This document shows, piece after piece, positions 7,418 to 17,084 of a stretch of DNA of 64,000 nucleotides. The stretch covers positions 6,707,477 to 6,771,476 of the forward strand of contig OX453284.1 in the NCBI GenBank assembly GCA_949710005.1, read 5' to 3'. Numbering within the stretch: position 1 is the first letter of the stretch; the number at the start of each line of letters is the position of its first letter. Source of the stretch: Ricordea florida. Lineage: Eukaryota > Cnidaria > Anthozoa > Corallimorpharia > Ricordeidae. Below the pieces are notes generated by a model. It was not told the DNA's origin, searched no databases, and saw only the letters and a program-made list of their open reading frames with translations. The position numbers and the translations under genes were made by a program.

Positions 7418-8968
7418 CCATGTGCATAAGTGTTTACCCCGTCTTCCATTATCACACGTTTATCGTCCTCGCGTGATAATGCTATCTTGTTGATAGTTTC
7501 AGTATAGATGTCATGGCTATGACTCCTTATGGTGTTCATCTTCCGTCTCTGGGATTGGCCACTGAAAAGACAAGTCTTGTAATCCTGGAAACTTATGCTT
7601 TTGCTGACCACTGCCTTGTTAACACCCTTACACTTCTTGACTTCCTTCTCCTTGTCCGTCTTGAAAGCATACAGTTTAGCCCTCAGACCCACAAATTCCG
7701 TGATTTGTTCACCGCCAGCCTCGTCTTTGAACATCCCTCCGACCTTTTTGTTCACTCCGGTCTCAATCCCGGATGGATGCTCCCTGGGGTAGTTGCTGGT
7801 GTCAAACTTAGCCCTCACATCTGGACTGATATCCCTGTAAAAGTCCTCAGTCTCTATCACATAAGCTAAGGAATCCGTGTCTGTGAACAACAACTTGGCC
7901 TTCTCCCCATACTTGGGCTTTATGTACCTGTAATGGAAATCGTACATGACAGTCTTACTCAGATCCAGAATGGACAAGCCTAAGTAAATGGGCTTATCAA
8001 AGACCAATCTCGTTCTCTTCATGTGGAAGGCGGTCAGATCCTCCCAAAAGATGTTCCTATGATGGAAGTTTGGCTTCACAATCAACTTACGCGCTTTCTT
8101 CTCCTCAGTGACCAACTGGATATCCACCCTCTTCCTAATGTTCTCCATGGTCTTGCCAAACACTGAGTTGTTCATCAACTTGAAGAAGTCCTTTTCGAAA
8201 TCATTCTCAGCCCTGGCTCTCAGGCTATTGTTCAAGTCAATGTAGGACCTCAGCCATTCCGACTCCTCGAACTTGATCCCTCTGTGTACCTTGGTTAACT
8301 TCAAACCCAATGACAAATACTGTTTCAGAGATTCGTGGTGTAGAATGTACTTCTTCTTGTCCCTCAAATTGGGAACCAACTTAACAACCCCATCAACATC
8401 CAACCTCTCCGGGGCTAATGGATAATCATTATGAAGATCGTGTAACTCCAATGGGTACTCCAAGTCCACCTCCAATATGCATGGATGGTCTCTCCAATCT
8501 CTCATCTCTTGATCACTCATCCACTCAAAACCGTGGGTTGGTAACGCCTTGGTCATTGCATAGCCATAGAGACCATTCGCATCCAAATATGTGATGAACT
8601 TTGTAGGCAGCCTGGGATTATAATTCTTCATATATCGATTATTGGCCTTTCCATGCCTCGTCGAGATCGTTGATATTCCACCTCTGATACCATTCTCTAC
8701 CATAATCAGCATATCGGGATCCCTCAAAAGCTCCAACTCAACCTTGGTGATCTTCAACGTAGCATCCCAAGCCAATCCGGGTGCAGTATAATGCCATGCT
8801 GGATCCAACCCGTAATTCTTCATACAAACCCCTCTGAAGTTCTCAAAGACATCAGCCAACAGAATCACATCCGTTTTGAGATACAAGTCATGGTAATCCC
8901 TAAAACTTCTCATACCAAAGGTCTCCCACACGTTTCCAGCATGTTGATAATCGTCATCCGATTGTCAG
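7378..8968 (-). pseudogene. Protein-primed DNA polymerase B, C-terminal part (after frameshift)
   Basis: This frame carries the polymerase half of the gene. From the first ATG of the frame (8931) the numbered motifs are: exonuclease motif III (YLKTDVILLADVFE, residues 17-30), palm motif A (YLDANGLYGYAM, about 115-126), motif B (KLMNNSVFGKT, about 251-261) and motif C with the catalytic aspartates (FTDTDS, about 349-354). The frame is already coding upstream of 8931, so it is the downstream half of a split gene rather than a separate one. It joins the N-terminal half across a frameshift near 8955-8968. All recognisable catalytic motifs are kept. The 3' end overlaps the integrase gene by 40 bp. 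Confidence 0.85.
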
Positions 8969-11255
8969 TGTCGTATAATATCGAATAAAATTCATCCTTG
9001 GGTGGTAGGCTGGACACTTGTAACTTGTCAAAGCCATCAAACCAATCATAGGGGAACACTCCCTTCCTAGCCAAAAGATCAAAGTTTGCCCCTTCATAGT
9101 ATCTCGAAAGGTTTGACAAAGACTCTCTCGGCAAGTTGTCAGCCAATCTAGCCAAACCACTTGCCATGAACCTAAAACTGTCTACAAATCTAATGGTACG
9201 TTTAATCTGAACCTCCTTCTCCTTACCATCATCATCCTTCTTCATGAACTTTTCAACCACAATCTCCTTTGTGAATGAAATGTACTTTTCATCGTTGAGT
9301 GGAATACAATCAATCTTACCCTCTGACACTCCCATCTTCTTGATAAACAAGTGACTGTCATATCCAGACAAGTTGTGAAATATGACTGGGAAGAACTTGG
9401 GGGTGCTGAATTCCAGGTTACATTTCCTGTGAGCTGCTCCTCTGTACCTACCTGTAAGATGACAGTGGTCGACCACCTTATCGTTCCCCAATTCACCCTC
9501 ACAAATATGACAGTGAGTGGCCTCTCCATGTTTCTTATGATCGCTAATCCTCATTGTAAGCTCTTTTTCAGACTTAAATTGATCATAGATCTTTTTGATG
9601 TCCTCCTCCAAGCTTTCCTGGAACATTTGTGGTATGTCATCCTCAGGTGAGTTGGCAGTTCTCATCACCAACTTAGGCTCAAAGATCCCATCATCGAAAC
9701 ACTTGATAAGGTAACAGAAACCTGATGGCTTGTGCTTCTGATATTGATTCGTGAAACTATACCTGTCATCCTGGAAACAAGTGTCCAACTTCTCCGTGAA
9801 ACACTCGAAATCCGCATAGATCACAAATGGCACTTGCATCTTCCGTCTGTGGTTCTTGAAAGTAATGTACTTTGGGCTGCCATCCTCTTCCATGGGCATC
9901 TGGACTTTGACTGCCTCGTTGTTTAGGCAGTACTCCATATGGTCGTCCAGCGACTTTTGAGAATTGAACGAGTTTAGACAGTTATCACAATAGAAACGGG
10001 CACCTTTATTCTTATTATACTCGATAAGTCTTGACATGTTTTTGATCCAACAGTAATGATTTGTCTCTTCGTTTGATATCAAGAGTAGGTTTATCTTTGT
10101 AACCCCTGACTTGTTACTGCGCCTGATTAGGGTTGGCCCGCCATTCTCATAACCAAGGATATTGATCCCATATGGGTTCTGCCTTTCAAACCTGTCTATC
10201 TGAGTTGTACTGAGTGCTGCCACTGGGAACTCTATCCCCGACCAATCGAGTTTCTCTGAATTCTCTCTCATCTCTTTGTTTAATCTCTCCGGATGAACCT
10301 CTACAGGGAATACAGCGGATGTCACTGCCCATTTGAAACACTCCTGGTCTTTCTCATTCTTGACATTGATGATTGCCTTCTTAGCAGCCAATTTGGGTGG
10401 TAATTTAATATATGAACTTCCTGAAAACGGTTGAAATGGGTTCATGTGGATACGGAAGTCAATCACACTTTCAAACATCCATCCAGAGCGCTCATTCTCG
10501 TATTTCTGCACCAATTCAACCAGTCTAGCTTTGATGCTATCAAACATAGCGAGTGTGTCTGTTGAAGCTGTCACTGTCTCCATCAGTGAATGGAAATGCC
10601 CCTGACTCCGCTCAATAACACGATTATCCTGGTTGTTCCTCCTCGCGAATCCACACGAAAGAATACACTTCAACTTGAATGGCTTCCTAAGTTGATACAA
10701 CAAACTACGAAATGGTAGTCTAACCTTACCAAGGAATGAGGTTGGATCGTATCCAGCTCTGCCCTTTACTATGTAAGTCCTCAAAAAGCCTCTCAGAGCC
10801 GTTTCATGTCTTTCAGGGACTAAAAACTCAGGTTCCCTTCTAACCGCAGCAGCTGCCCTTCTTAATCTCCTGGTGATGGCCCTCCTGTTTGGGTCTCTAA
10901 CATTAGATCTTATCCAATTTGTGGTCTGGATAATTTCACGCCTGGCAGAAGCAATAGCCCCTCCATACGAAGCTCGGGCGGGTCTTGTTCTTGTGGGTCT
11001 AACTGGACCAGGAACTGGAACATTAGCTTCAACCACCCGTAAGGATCCGACGGCATTAATGAGAGCCGCTTTACGCATGTTGCCAGAGCCTCGAACACCA
11101 GACTTCTTGGCCATGGTTCGTAGTATCTTCACTGTCAAGTTCTCGGGTTGTATGTCAGATAACGCTGTGAGCATTTCAGCCTTTCTGAATCCACGAACAC
11201 TCACACCAGCTCTTTTGGCTATTGACCTCAAGTCTTTCACTGTCAAGTTCTCCAT
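8910..11255 (-). pseudogene. Protein-primed DNA polymerase B, N-terminal part (before frameshift)
   Basis: Starting at the ATG at 11255, the first 75 residues contain two copies of a SAP/Rho-N-like repeat (each beginning ENLTVK), followed by a basic region. A conserved-looking block around residues 280-330 contains NEKDQECFKWA. A C2H2-type zinc finger lies at residues 422-443 (Cys, Cys, His, Cys ligands). Exonuclease motif I is at 478-486 (VIYADFECF). A treble-clef unit resembling recombination endonuclease VII is at 581-613 (CHIC...DHCH...HRKCN). Exonuclease motif II is at about 625-634 (IFHNLSGYDS). The frame then runs into a stop at 8910 just past the frameshift. A primed family B polymerase with an inserted finger/nuclease module is the known Polinton type and would replicate the element. 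Together the halves give a product of about 1300 residues. Confidence 0.85.
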
Positions 11256-11305
11256 AGCATTAGTTGTATACTGACATTGTAACTCTTAAGCCACCATATT
11301 CAACT

Positions 11306-11330
11306 TTTGTGACACGATACATGTCACAAA
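11306..11330 (-). promoter_or_regulatory. 9-bp perfect dyad upstream of the polymerase gene
   Basis: TTTGTGACA and TGTCACAAA form a perfect inverted repeat with a 7-bp spacer, in the 90-bp gap between the 238-aa gene and the polymerase. It lies 51 bp from the polymerase ATG, the same arrangement as the dyads at 2397, 2905 and 5125. It could also serve as a 3' processing or termination signal for the 238-aa gene. Confidence 0.5.
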
Positions 11331-11345
11331 GGTACTTCCATATGT

Positions 11346-12062
11346 TTAACAACCAACCCCCCAACGCTCTTTCAAATCCTTTGACTCTTCAAAATCAAGA
11401 CACCAATCCAAAACCCTGTCTGGATGATATGCCACGGCTTTCAACTCATACTGAATTTCATCATTGAAAATACGTTTGTGTGCTCTTCTGTTTGCTTCAA
11501 CCACCAAATCAGAATCTATACAAGACTTTCTTTTATGCAACAATCTAAACTTATCTATGTATATCTCAACATCTAAACAATCAACACCAATGTCATCAAT
11601 GTCATCAATGGTATATTTAGTCTCATAAGGGTAATCGTGATAACGATGACAACCAGAATTACTACATGTCCGTCTCAAAAAGAAATTATAACTATCATTT
11701 GCACGTTTCAAAGCACGTCTAACAATATCATTAATAGGAAGCCCATTTACTGCAAATTTATTATCACCATTGAGATCAAAGTCACCAATCTTTCTATCCA
11801 ATAAAACAAATACTAAGCGAACACGTTTAACAAAGGCACGATTTTTTGAAAGACCACGTAGTATCTTATCCTCAACTGAACATATGAAATCACGAAATCC
11901 CAAACCTTTACTATTAACATAACGCAATTGAATATAATAAGGATAAGCTTCATGCTCGTCATCAGAAATCTCCAAATCCCTCAATAAACCATCATACTCA
12001 CCATAATGAGCAATATAAAATTCACCCAAACGATAGTTTTCAATATCACTCTCGAAGTCCAT
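11346..12062 (-). CDS. Unknown Polinton protein, 238 aa
   Basis: This is the gene nearest the right end of the element. The protein is rich in Asp, Arg and aromatic residues. A Cys/His cluster at about residues 130-145 (CSNSGCHRYHDYPY) could bind a metal. The C-terminal part (AVAYHPDRVLDWCLDFEE) resembles the ends of some proteins of large DNA viruses, a weak resemblance from memory only. No catalytic motif is visible. The start at 12062 directly borders the terminal non-coding region, so its promoter would lie in the terminal repeat. The function is not known. Confidence 0.6.
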   Translation of the reverse strand: MDFESDIENYRLGEFYIAHYGEYDGLLRDLEISDDEHEAYPYYIQLRYVNSKGLGFRDFICSVEDKILRGLSKNRAFVKRVRLVFVLLDRKIGDFDLNGDNKFAVNGLPINDIVRRALKRANDSYNFFLRRTCSNSGCHRYHDYPYETKYTIDDIDDIGVDCLDVEIYIDKFRLLHKRKSCIDSDLVVEANRRAHKRIFNDEIQYELKAVAYHPDRVLDWCLDFEESKDLKERWGVGC

Positions 12063-12413
12063 TTCGTTTGCGTATGCCTGCCGCTACCAACCTCGACCAA
12101 AAATCCCACTTTGTCAACTCGACCACCACCCCACCCCCCAAAGGACATCGACGATCCAAACGAAAAAATTGGCACTCGACGAAAAAAGTCATCGATCGAA
12201 AAACAGCCGAGTCGATAGGCAAACTTTTTGGCCACGCCCATCTGACAAAATCGGCCACACCCAAAACATCGTAACACCAAAAATCGACCACACCCAAAAC
12301 CACGATTTCGCAAAAAAATCGTAACACCAAAAATCGACCACACCCAAAACCACGATTTCGCAAAAAAATCGATCAAAATGAAATTGTCCCAGAATCCGCC
12401 TTTTGCAACTACT
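12063..12413. repeat. Right terminal region of the Polinton (presumed terminal inverted repeat)
   Basis: A non-coding, purine/pyrimidine-skewed stretch rich in CCACACCC, AAATCGACC and poly-A runs, ending at CAACTACT. Polintons carry terminal inverted repeats of a few hundred bases at both ends; the partner copy is outside the window, so identity could not be checked. Open frames on the minus strand here are products of the repeats. Confidence 0.65.
12270..12369. repeat. 50-bp tandem repeat, two exact copies
   Basis: Positions 12270-12319 and 12320-12369 are identical 50-bp units beginning CGTAACACCAAAAATCGACC. A degraded partial unit precedes them at about 12251-12269. Subterminal tandem repeats are common in Polinton ends. 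Confidence 0.85.
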
Positions 12414-12920
12414 AAACATAAAAGAAAGTAAAATATATTGACCTCGAACAGATCTGAGTACATTAACAAAGGAACGTATCCAAAAATTCAAAAAGCAATG
12501 AGTTATCTCACCTTCCTCCATGGCTTCCACGTGCATACGATGAAAAACACGCTCAGCTTAGGGGTGGTCCATGGGGTGGTCCATGGACCGGGTCCACAGG
12601 GGTGGTCCATGGACCCGGGTCCATTGGCAAACGTTTTTTACGCTGACTAGCTAGGTGAGAAATTTAAAGCCTACTGTCTCGTTGACGACCTCAAAATCGA
12701 GCGCTGGCTGGGAGTCCGATAACGTAAAAATCCTGCTTGTTGGCGGTAAAGAGCGGGTAATTTTTCCCCCAAGAAAGTTAAATAGTAAACAAGATTGATG
12801 TAACGACACTCAGGTAATGTCAAGCACACTGCACGGTGGATTTTCTTCGAAACCATCGTTGGATACTCCTGATAGTTGCTAGATTTCTATCATTTTACAT
12901 GGTGTCACATACTTTTCTAC
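12414..12920. other. SLC6 intron 5 sequence, no gene
   Basis: Host sequence between the Polinton end and SLC6 exon 5. At 12561-12630 there is a cluster of short palindromes of the type GGTCCATGGACC in tandem with GGGTGGTCCATGG. No further SLC6 exon could be found here. Confidence 0.5.
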
Positions 12921-13016
12921 CGCGTTCTTTTTGTCATTGTAACTGGCGAACCCAATGAGAACTCCAAACCCAATTGTTAGAGAATACAAAATTTGTGATG
13001 CAGCATCGATCCAAAC
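12921..13016 (-). CDS. SLC6 exon 5 (TM6 region)
   Basis: Acceptor TTCAG precedes GTT TGG; the 32 codons read [13 protein letters not shown]... to ASYNDKKNA, the unwound TM6 region that helps bind substrate and chloride in this family. The donor is taken as GCG|GTAGAA. Phase 0 at the start matches exon 4. Confidence 0.75.
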
Positions 13017-13090
13017 CTGAACAAAACGGGAAAAAACAAGATAAAATCAGTAATGATTTCTTGCCTGAAACACATGTAATATCGGTGGTG

Positions 13091-13294
13091 GACAGAAAAC
13101 TGACCCCCAGTCCATGGACTGCCCCAATGGACTACCTTAATTCATTGTTACAGTATAATTATTCAAAATGGCGCCTGAAGGCCATGTGGAACGATGCGCG
13201 CCATTTTGAATAATTATACAGGAACAATGAATTCAGGTAGTCCATTGGGTAGTCCATTGGGGTAGTCCATGGACTGGGGGTCAGTGTTTTGTCC
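13091..13294. mobile_element. Foldback MITE in SLC6 intron 4
   Basis: Two arms of about 80 bp form an inverted repeat, from GACAGAAAACTGACCCCCAG on the left to its near complement ending at 13294. The right arm carries an extra partial duplication of CCATTGGGGTAGT. No coding sequence is present. Confidence 0.7.
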
Positions 13295-13350
13295 ATTACC
13301 TGTAATGTCAATATTCTTTTCAAAACCACAACCTCTTATCGTTAGCTTAA

Positions 13351-14731
13351 CCCCTGCGGGACTAAGGGGGTGGGGGTTTTTTGACACAATTTCTGACATG
13401 ACACCAGTTTTGCAGCTGCTACATCTTTTTAATAGAATGAAACCCTATAAAACCATACATTTTTGGAAAGAAGAGAATCTACACTTTCATTTAATGCAAA
13501 GGTTAACTAGATGCTATGTAAGAAAAAAATATGAAAAATGCAGAAAAAGAATTTTTTGACAATTTTTTAAAAACCATCTAGGATTTGGAAGACAAAATTG
13601 CAATCACAGTTGTCTTACACATTAATTCTTCTTTCTGTTAAGTCTTATAAGCTCAAAAACAAGTTTCCAGCAGTGGAAGAAACAATTGTGTGCCTTTTCA
13701 ATATTTATGGCTGAAAAAAACTTGACAGTCGAGGGCAATTTTGACATCAGTTCAATGCTCAGTTCAGTTTATCATAATTTCATCAGGCTACATACAATTG
13801 GCAATGTCTTTCAAGGTTTCTTATCTTGATCTTCTACCTGGTGGTCTGCCTGGTTCAGCCCTTGGTCTCAGGTTCTGGAGCATAGTCAAGAAATCGCAGA
13901 ATTTGTAGATAGCGGTCTCGTGCCATGGTGTTTGAAAACAGTGGAGTCTTAGTGACCGAGTCACTGGACTAATAAGACTTCAAACTGTTTTTTTTTTTTT
14001 GCAATAAGCCCATTGCCAAGGTAAGACCAAGCCAAACCTTTAACTCTTGGAGGGTGAAATTGTGGAGATGGCCCTGCGAGTTGTCATCAAGGTAGCGATT
14101 CTAGCGCTCAACCGTACGGTCTCATCCAAGATCAGTCGATAAACATCATCCGTAAAAAGAAGTTCAAAATAGTCAAGTCAATTGCTATTGTCATCCATTT
14201 CGAATTTCATACAGACGTCCCCGCTAAAATTTAAGCCTCGTGGTGGTTGTAAAACAGATGTCCACATTATATTGGAGTTAGTTTGCTCCTCGTCATCGTT
14301 GCTTTCGTCAGTTTCATCGGTACTTTCTTCTTCTTCGCTACTTTGAACATCAGAGGGTTCTTCATCTTCAGAATCCACGTGTGCGATGCGAAGAAACGCC
14401 ACAGGAATGTCGTCCTCGTCGACAAAAGTCAATCCAGTCGATTCTGTAGCTGCTATTTCGATTTCTTTCGCTAGAAGATGTCGTCCTAATTACATCTAGA
14501 CGCCATATTTAAAAGGACGACGCAATATAAACAACAAACGGAGAGATAAATTCGCCAAAAATCGTATATTTTGAACTTCGACAAACTGTTTTCGCAAAAT
14601 TGAGCCGTATCTTATCACCCAGCGGTTTAACCTCTAAATTGCCCCATTTTCCCACGGGCAAACTGAAAATAGCAACAAAAAAGAGGTGATGTAATTTTCT
14701 ACGGCTGTGGCCGTAGTTCGTCCCCTAGGGG
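13351..14731 (-). mobile_element. piggyBac-like transposon remnant, TTAA-flanked
   Basis: TTAA at 13347-13350 and 14732-14735 flank a 1.38-kb element. The ends begin CCCCTGCGGGACTAAG on the left and CCCCTAGGGGACGAAC on the right (inverted), 12 of 16 positions alike. TTAA targets and CCC-type ends are piggyBac hallmarks. It lies in SLC6 intron 4 on the same strand. Confidence 0.75.
13790..14500 (-). pseudogene. piggyBac transposase remnant
   Basis: An acidic N-terminal part (14178-14432) is followed, across stops and frame changes, by fragments typical of the start of the piggyBac transposase domain: YFELLFTDDVYRLILDET, LQELKVWLGLTLAMGL and FSNTMARDRYLQILRFL. The acidic catalytic residues further downstream are missing, so the 3' half of the gene is lost. 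The copy is inactive. Confidence 0.75.
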
Positions 14732-14946
14732 TTAAAAGAGTATTTTACATTGATTGTCTCAAGAGATTTGAATCAGTAGTCGGCAAGCAATGAGAGCTGT
14801 AGATATCACTGTTAAACCAACGCCACCAAGTCTGCTGAATCTGAAGGAGTGACCACACCTTTGACGTGGAGTTACGTTCCACTACTAAGCGGCCAATAAT
14901 CTATTCTCCACCTTTGGGTGAATAGAAGATCCAGTGTTTTACTTGC

Positions 14947-15214
14947 CTGTGGCTCAGTAAGTCTCTCCCACTGTGGTGTAATAAAATACTTGATACCATC
15001 CACAGACCCTGGAAGTGTTACTGCTCGAACAAGCAAAACTATAAGGAACACGTACGGCAGGGTTGCTGTGACGTAAACAATTTTTCCAGTTGTACGAATT
15101 CCTTTCCAAATACAAAAGTACACCAAGACCCAGGCCACAAATAAACACTCTACCAGTTTAGTGTTCAGTTTCCCAGGCTCGCTGATGCCACTCGACATTT
15201 CGAGGACGCTGTTC
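14947..15214 (-). CDS. SLC6 exon 4 (TM4-TM5)
   Basis: The exon begins after acceptor CCACTAG and runs from NSVLEMSSGISEPG through LVECLFVAWVLVYFC and KGIRTTGKIVYVT to ERLTEPQ. Its donor reads CAG|GCAAGT, a GC rather than a GT 5' splice site. Continuing in frame past it gives a sequence unlike the family, while the exon at 13016 continues the family pattern exactly. Confidence 0.8.
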
Positions 15215-15239
15215 CTAGTGGGAAGAACAGATTATTGGA

Positions 15240-15434
15240 AAGATCTCATGTATATACCCACCACGAATGCCCGACTACGTAAGACGCGTTAAATTATTCC
15301 ATGCACCATTCAATTACGTCAACGTACCATTCAATTACGTACAGGGGACTCGTGGTGGGTATATACATGAGATCTCTTAAAGGGAAACGATTACGTACAA
15401 TGGGACTCGTGGTGGGTATAAACATGAGATCTCT
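15240..15434. repeat. Small inverted-repeat element with partial tandem duplication
   Basis: AGATCTCATGTATATACCCA and its complement flank a short core (15240-15375). A third copy of the right arm follows at 15405-15434, and ACCATTCAATTACGT is repeated inside. It lies in SLC6 intron 3, 25 bp upstream of the exon 4 acceptor. Confidence 0.7.
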
Positions 15435-15665
15435 GCCTAAATTATGTTATTTCTTGCAGTGCGCTGAGACAAATCAGATGTCCCCACATGTACAATTATC
15501 CATCTTTGGCAGCCTTACTCGGAAACAAACGCCAAAGGCAACTTCAAAAACAAATTCTATGAATTCCATCATAAATCATGCCTCTAGATTGGGATGTCAT
15601 TATGTATGTAAAAGCTCAGAAACTTCGAAATTCGGATCTTTCCGCGGTGTTTTGACCCTATTTTA

Positions 15666-15928
15666 GGGACGGACCATTAGAAAAGTGATGGGGGGGGGGG
15701 TGGGGAATATTCAGCTTGCACGAATTTTGTTTTTCGCTCACTGCTTGTGCAGGAATTTTTTTTCAGGTAAACCCCTCTGCAAGAATTTCTTTTACTACGT
15801 GTGAAAAAGTCACAATTGGACCTTCCTTCTGCATGAATTTTTTTTCTTGACATTTTCCCTTGGATGAATTTTTTTTTGTTTTTTTTTTCCCACCCCCACC
15901 CCCCATCACTTTTCTAATGGTCCGTCCC
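15666..15928. mobile_element. TTA-flanked MITE, copy 1
   Basis: Terminal inverted repeat GGGACGGACCATTAGAAAAG, with TTA at both flanks (15663-15665, 15929-15931). The interior is T-rich with recurring TGCANGAATTTTTT units. A 3-bp TTA target fits PIF/Harbinger-derived MITEs. It abuts the 5' splice site of SLC6 exon 3. Confidence 0.8.
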
Positions 15929-15936
15929 TTACTTAC

Positions 15937-16156
15937 ATTAGAAACTCTTTGCTGGGTGATACGGTATCACCTGGATCTGCCATAGGAACAGACATGTTAA
16001 ACTCATAGCACCTCTCGGTGTTCCATGGGTGATGGCAGCCTACCCAGGGGAGATCGGCTTTGAACGAGCTGTACAGATAATACAGACACCACGCCAATAT
16101 CACGTTATAGTAGACAGAGACCAGAAATGATATTACTATCATGGACAATCCAACTC
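15937..16156 (-). CDS. SLC6 exon 3 (TM3)
   Basis: Acceptor TTTCTGCAG; coding GVGLSMIVISFLVSVYYNVI through the extracellular loop with two Cys (WVGCHHPWNTERCYEF), ending at donor CTAAT|GTAAGT. The tyrosine-rich TM3 stretch is typical of the family. The donor lies directly beside MITE copy 1. Confidence 0.85.
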
Positions 16157-17084
16157 CTGCAGAAAAAAAGTCAAATTTGATCGAAGTAAACGTAAATTAT
16201 CAAAGAATGGTTGAAATATTAAAAAGACTATTCGAAGGCTTATTATTCGACAGAATCTGTTGCCGTTGTACAGTACATAATATAACATACATAAGGACCT
16301 TAATTAAGACGGTAAGCTTCAAGGACAGCAACAGGAAGTTGTTCCGCCACTCAAAAAACTACGGCGCATGCGTGCATAAAAATTGCCACAAGTCCTGGCG
16401 TCGAAAGCGCTGAATTGAGTCGTTTTGCCGTTGCAACGAGAACGTCAATGGAAACTGTAGTATGACAATATATTTTCGAGATATTTTTCTTTTTTGTTTT
16501 GGTATTTATATTTAAGCTCTCCATTTTGCAGAAAGACAAAAGCAGACTTCCAGATTACAAAATCTTCCTGTTTTAACTGCCGGCGAGGATGGCATCGTGC
16601 TTGACCATAAGTACAAAGCTTTCTGGCGAGCGTTTTCCTCTTCATGAATGACCTTAAAATTGACTGAAGGTCAACTCTTAAATTTCCCTTAAATTCATTT
16701 TCCTTTACGTTCTTCCTTGCAATCGTGAGTTATTTTTGCTATACTGAAGAAAATATTCGTCCCTTCGCCGTTGCGGATCTTAAGCAAGTTTTCCCGCTTC
16801 TTGGACGCCGCGCCGTACTCTACCCAGCCCCCAAACTTCCACGATGTTCTCACTTAACGTTGCCGTCATCGATCTTAAGGTCTCTAAGTGGTAGAGCTTA
16901 CTCTCCTAGTATTGCCCATATTTCATCAAATCAATAAGAAAGATTATTTGCCTTAGTGTTGCGGTTACTATTTCCTAAAACTTCAAGCTTAACCTTTGAT
17001 TTGCTCTCGCCGACTTTCTAAGAACCAGGGCACGGATCCAGAAAACTATTGTAGCCTAACTCGATCCCAACCTCACTTCAGTAC

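Larger units (their letters stand above)
1..12413. mobile_element. Maverick/Polinton element, right-hand part (left end outside window)
   Basis: A dense, intronless block of genes contrasts with the gene-poor host DNA to its right. It combines a family B DNA polymerase of the protein-primed type, a retrovirus-like DDE integrase, a packaging ATPase with Walker motifs, a capsid-like protein and several small membrane proteins, which is the diagnostic Polinton (Maverick) gene set. The right end is placed at 12413, where the sequence ends in CAACTACT; Polinton ends typically read AGT... at the 5' side and ...ACT at the 3' side. The next six bases (AAACAT) would be the target duplication, but the left end is not in the window so this cannot be tested. 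No maturation protease is seen and it may lie further left. Only the polymerase carries a visible break, so the copy looks fairly young. Confidence 0.9.

Noticed and set aside
11981..12536. Several overlapping minus-strand frames rich in Phe, Trp, Gly, Cys
   Set aside because: They are translations of the 50-bp tandem repeat and terminal region; repeated units give repeated peptides, and they cross the element boundary.
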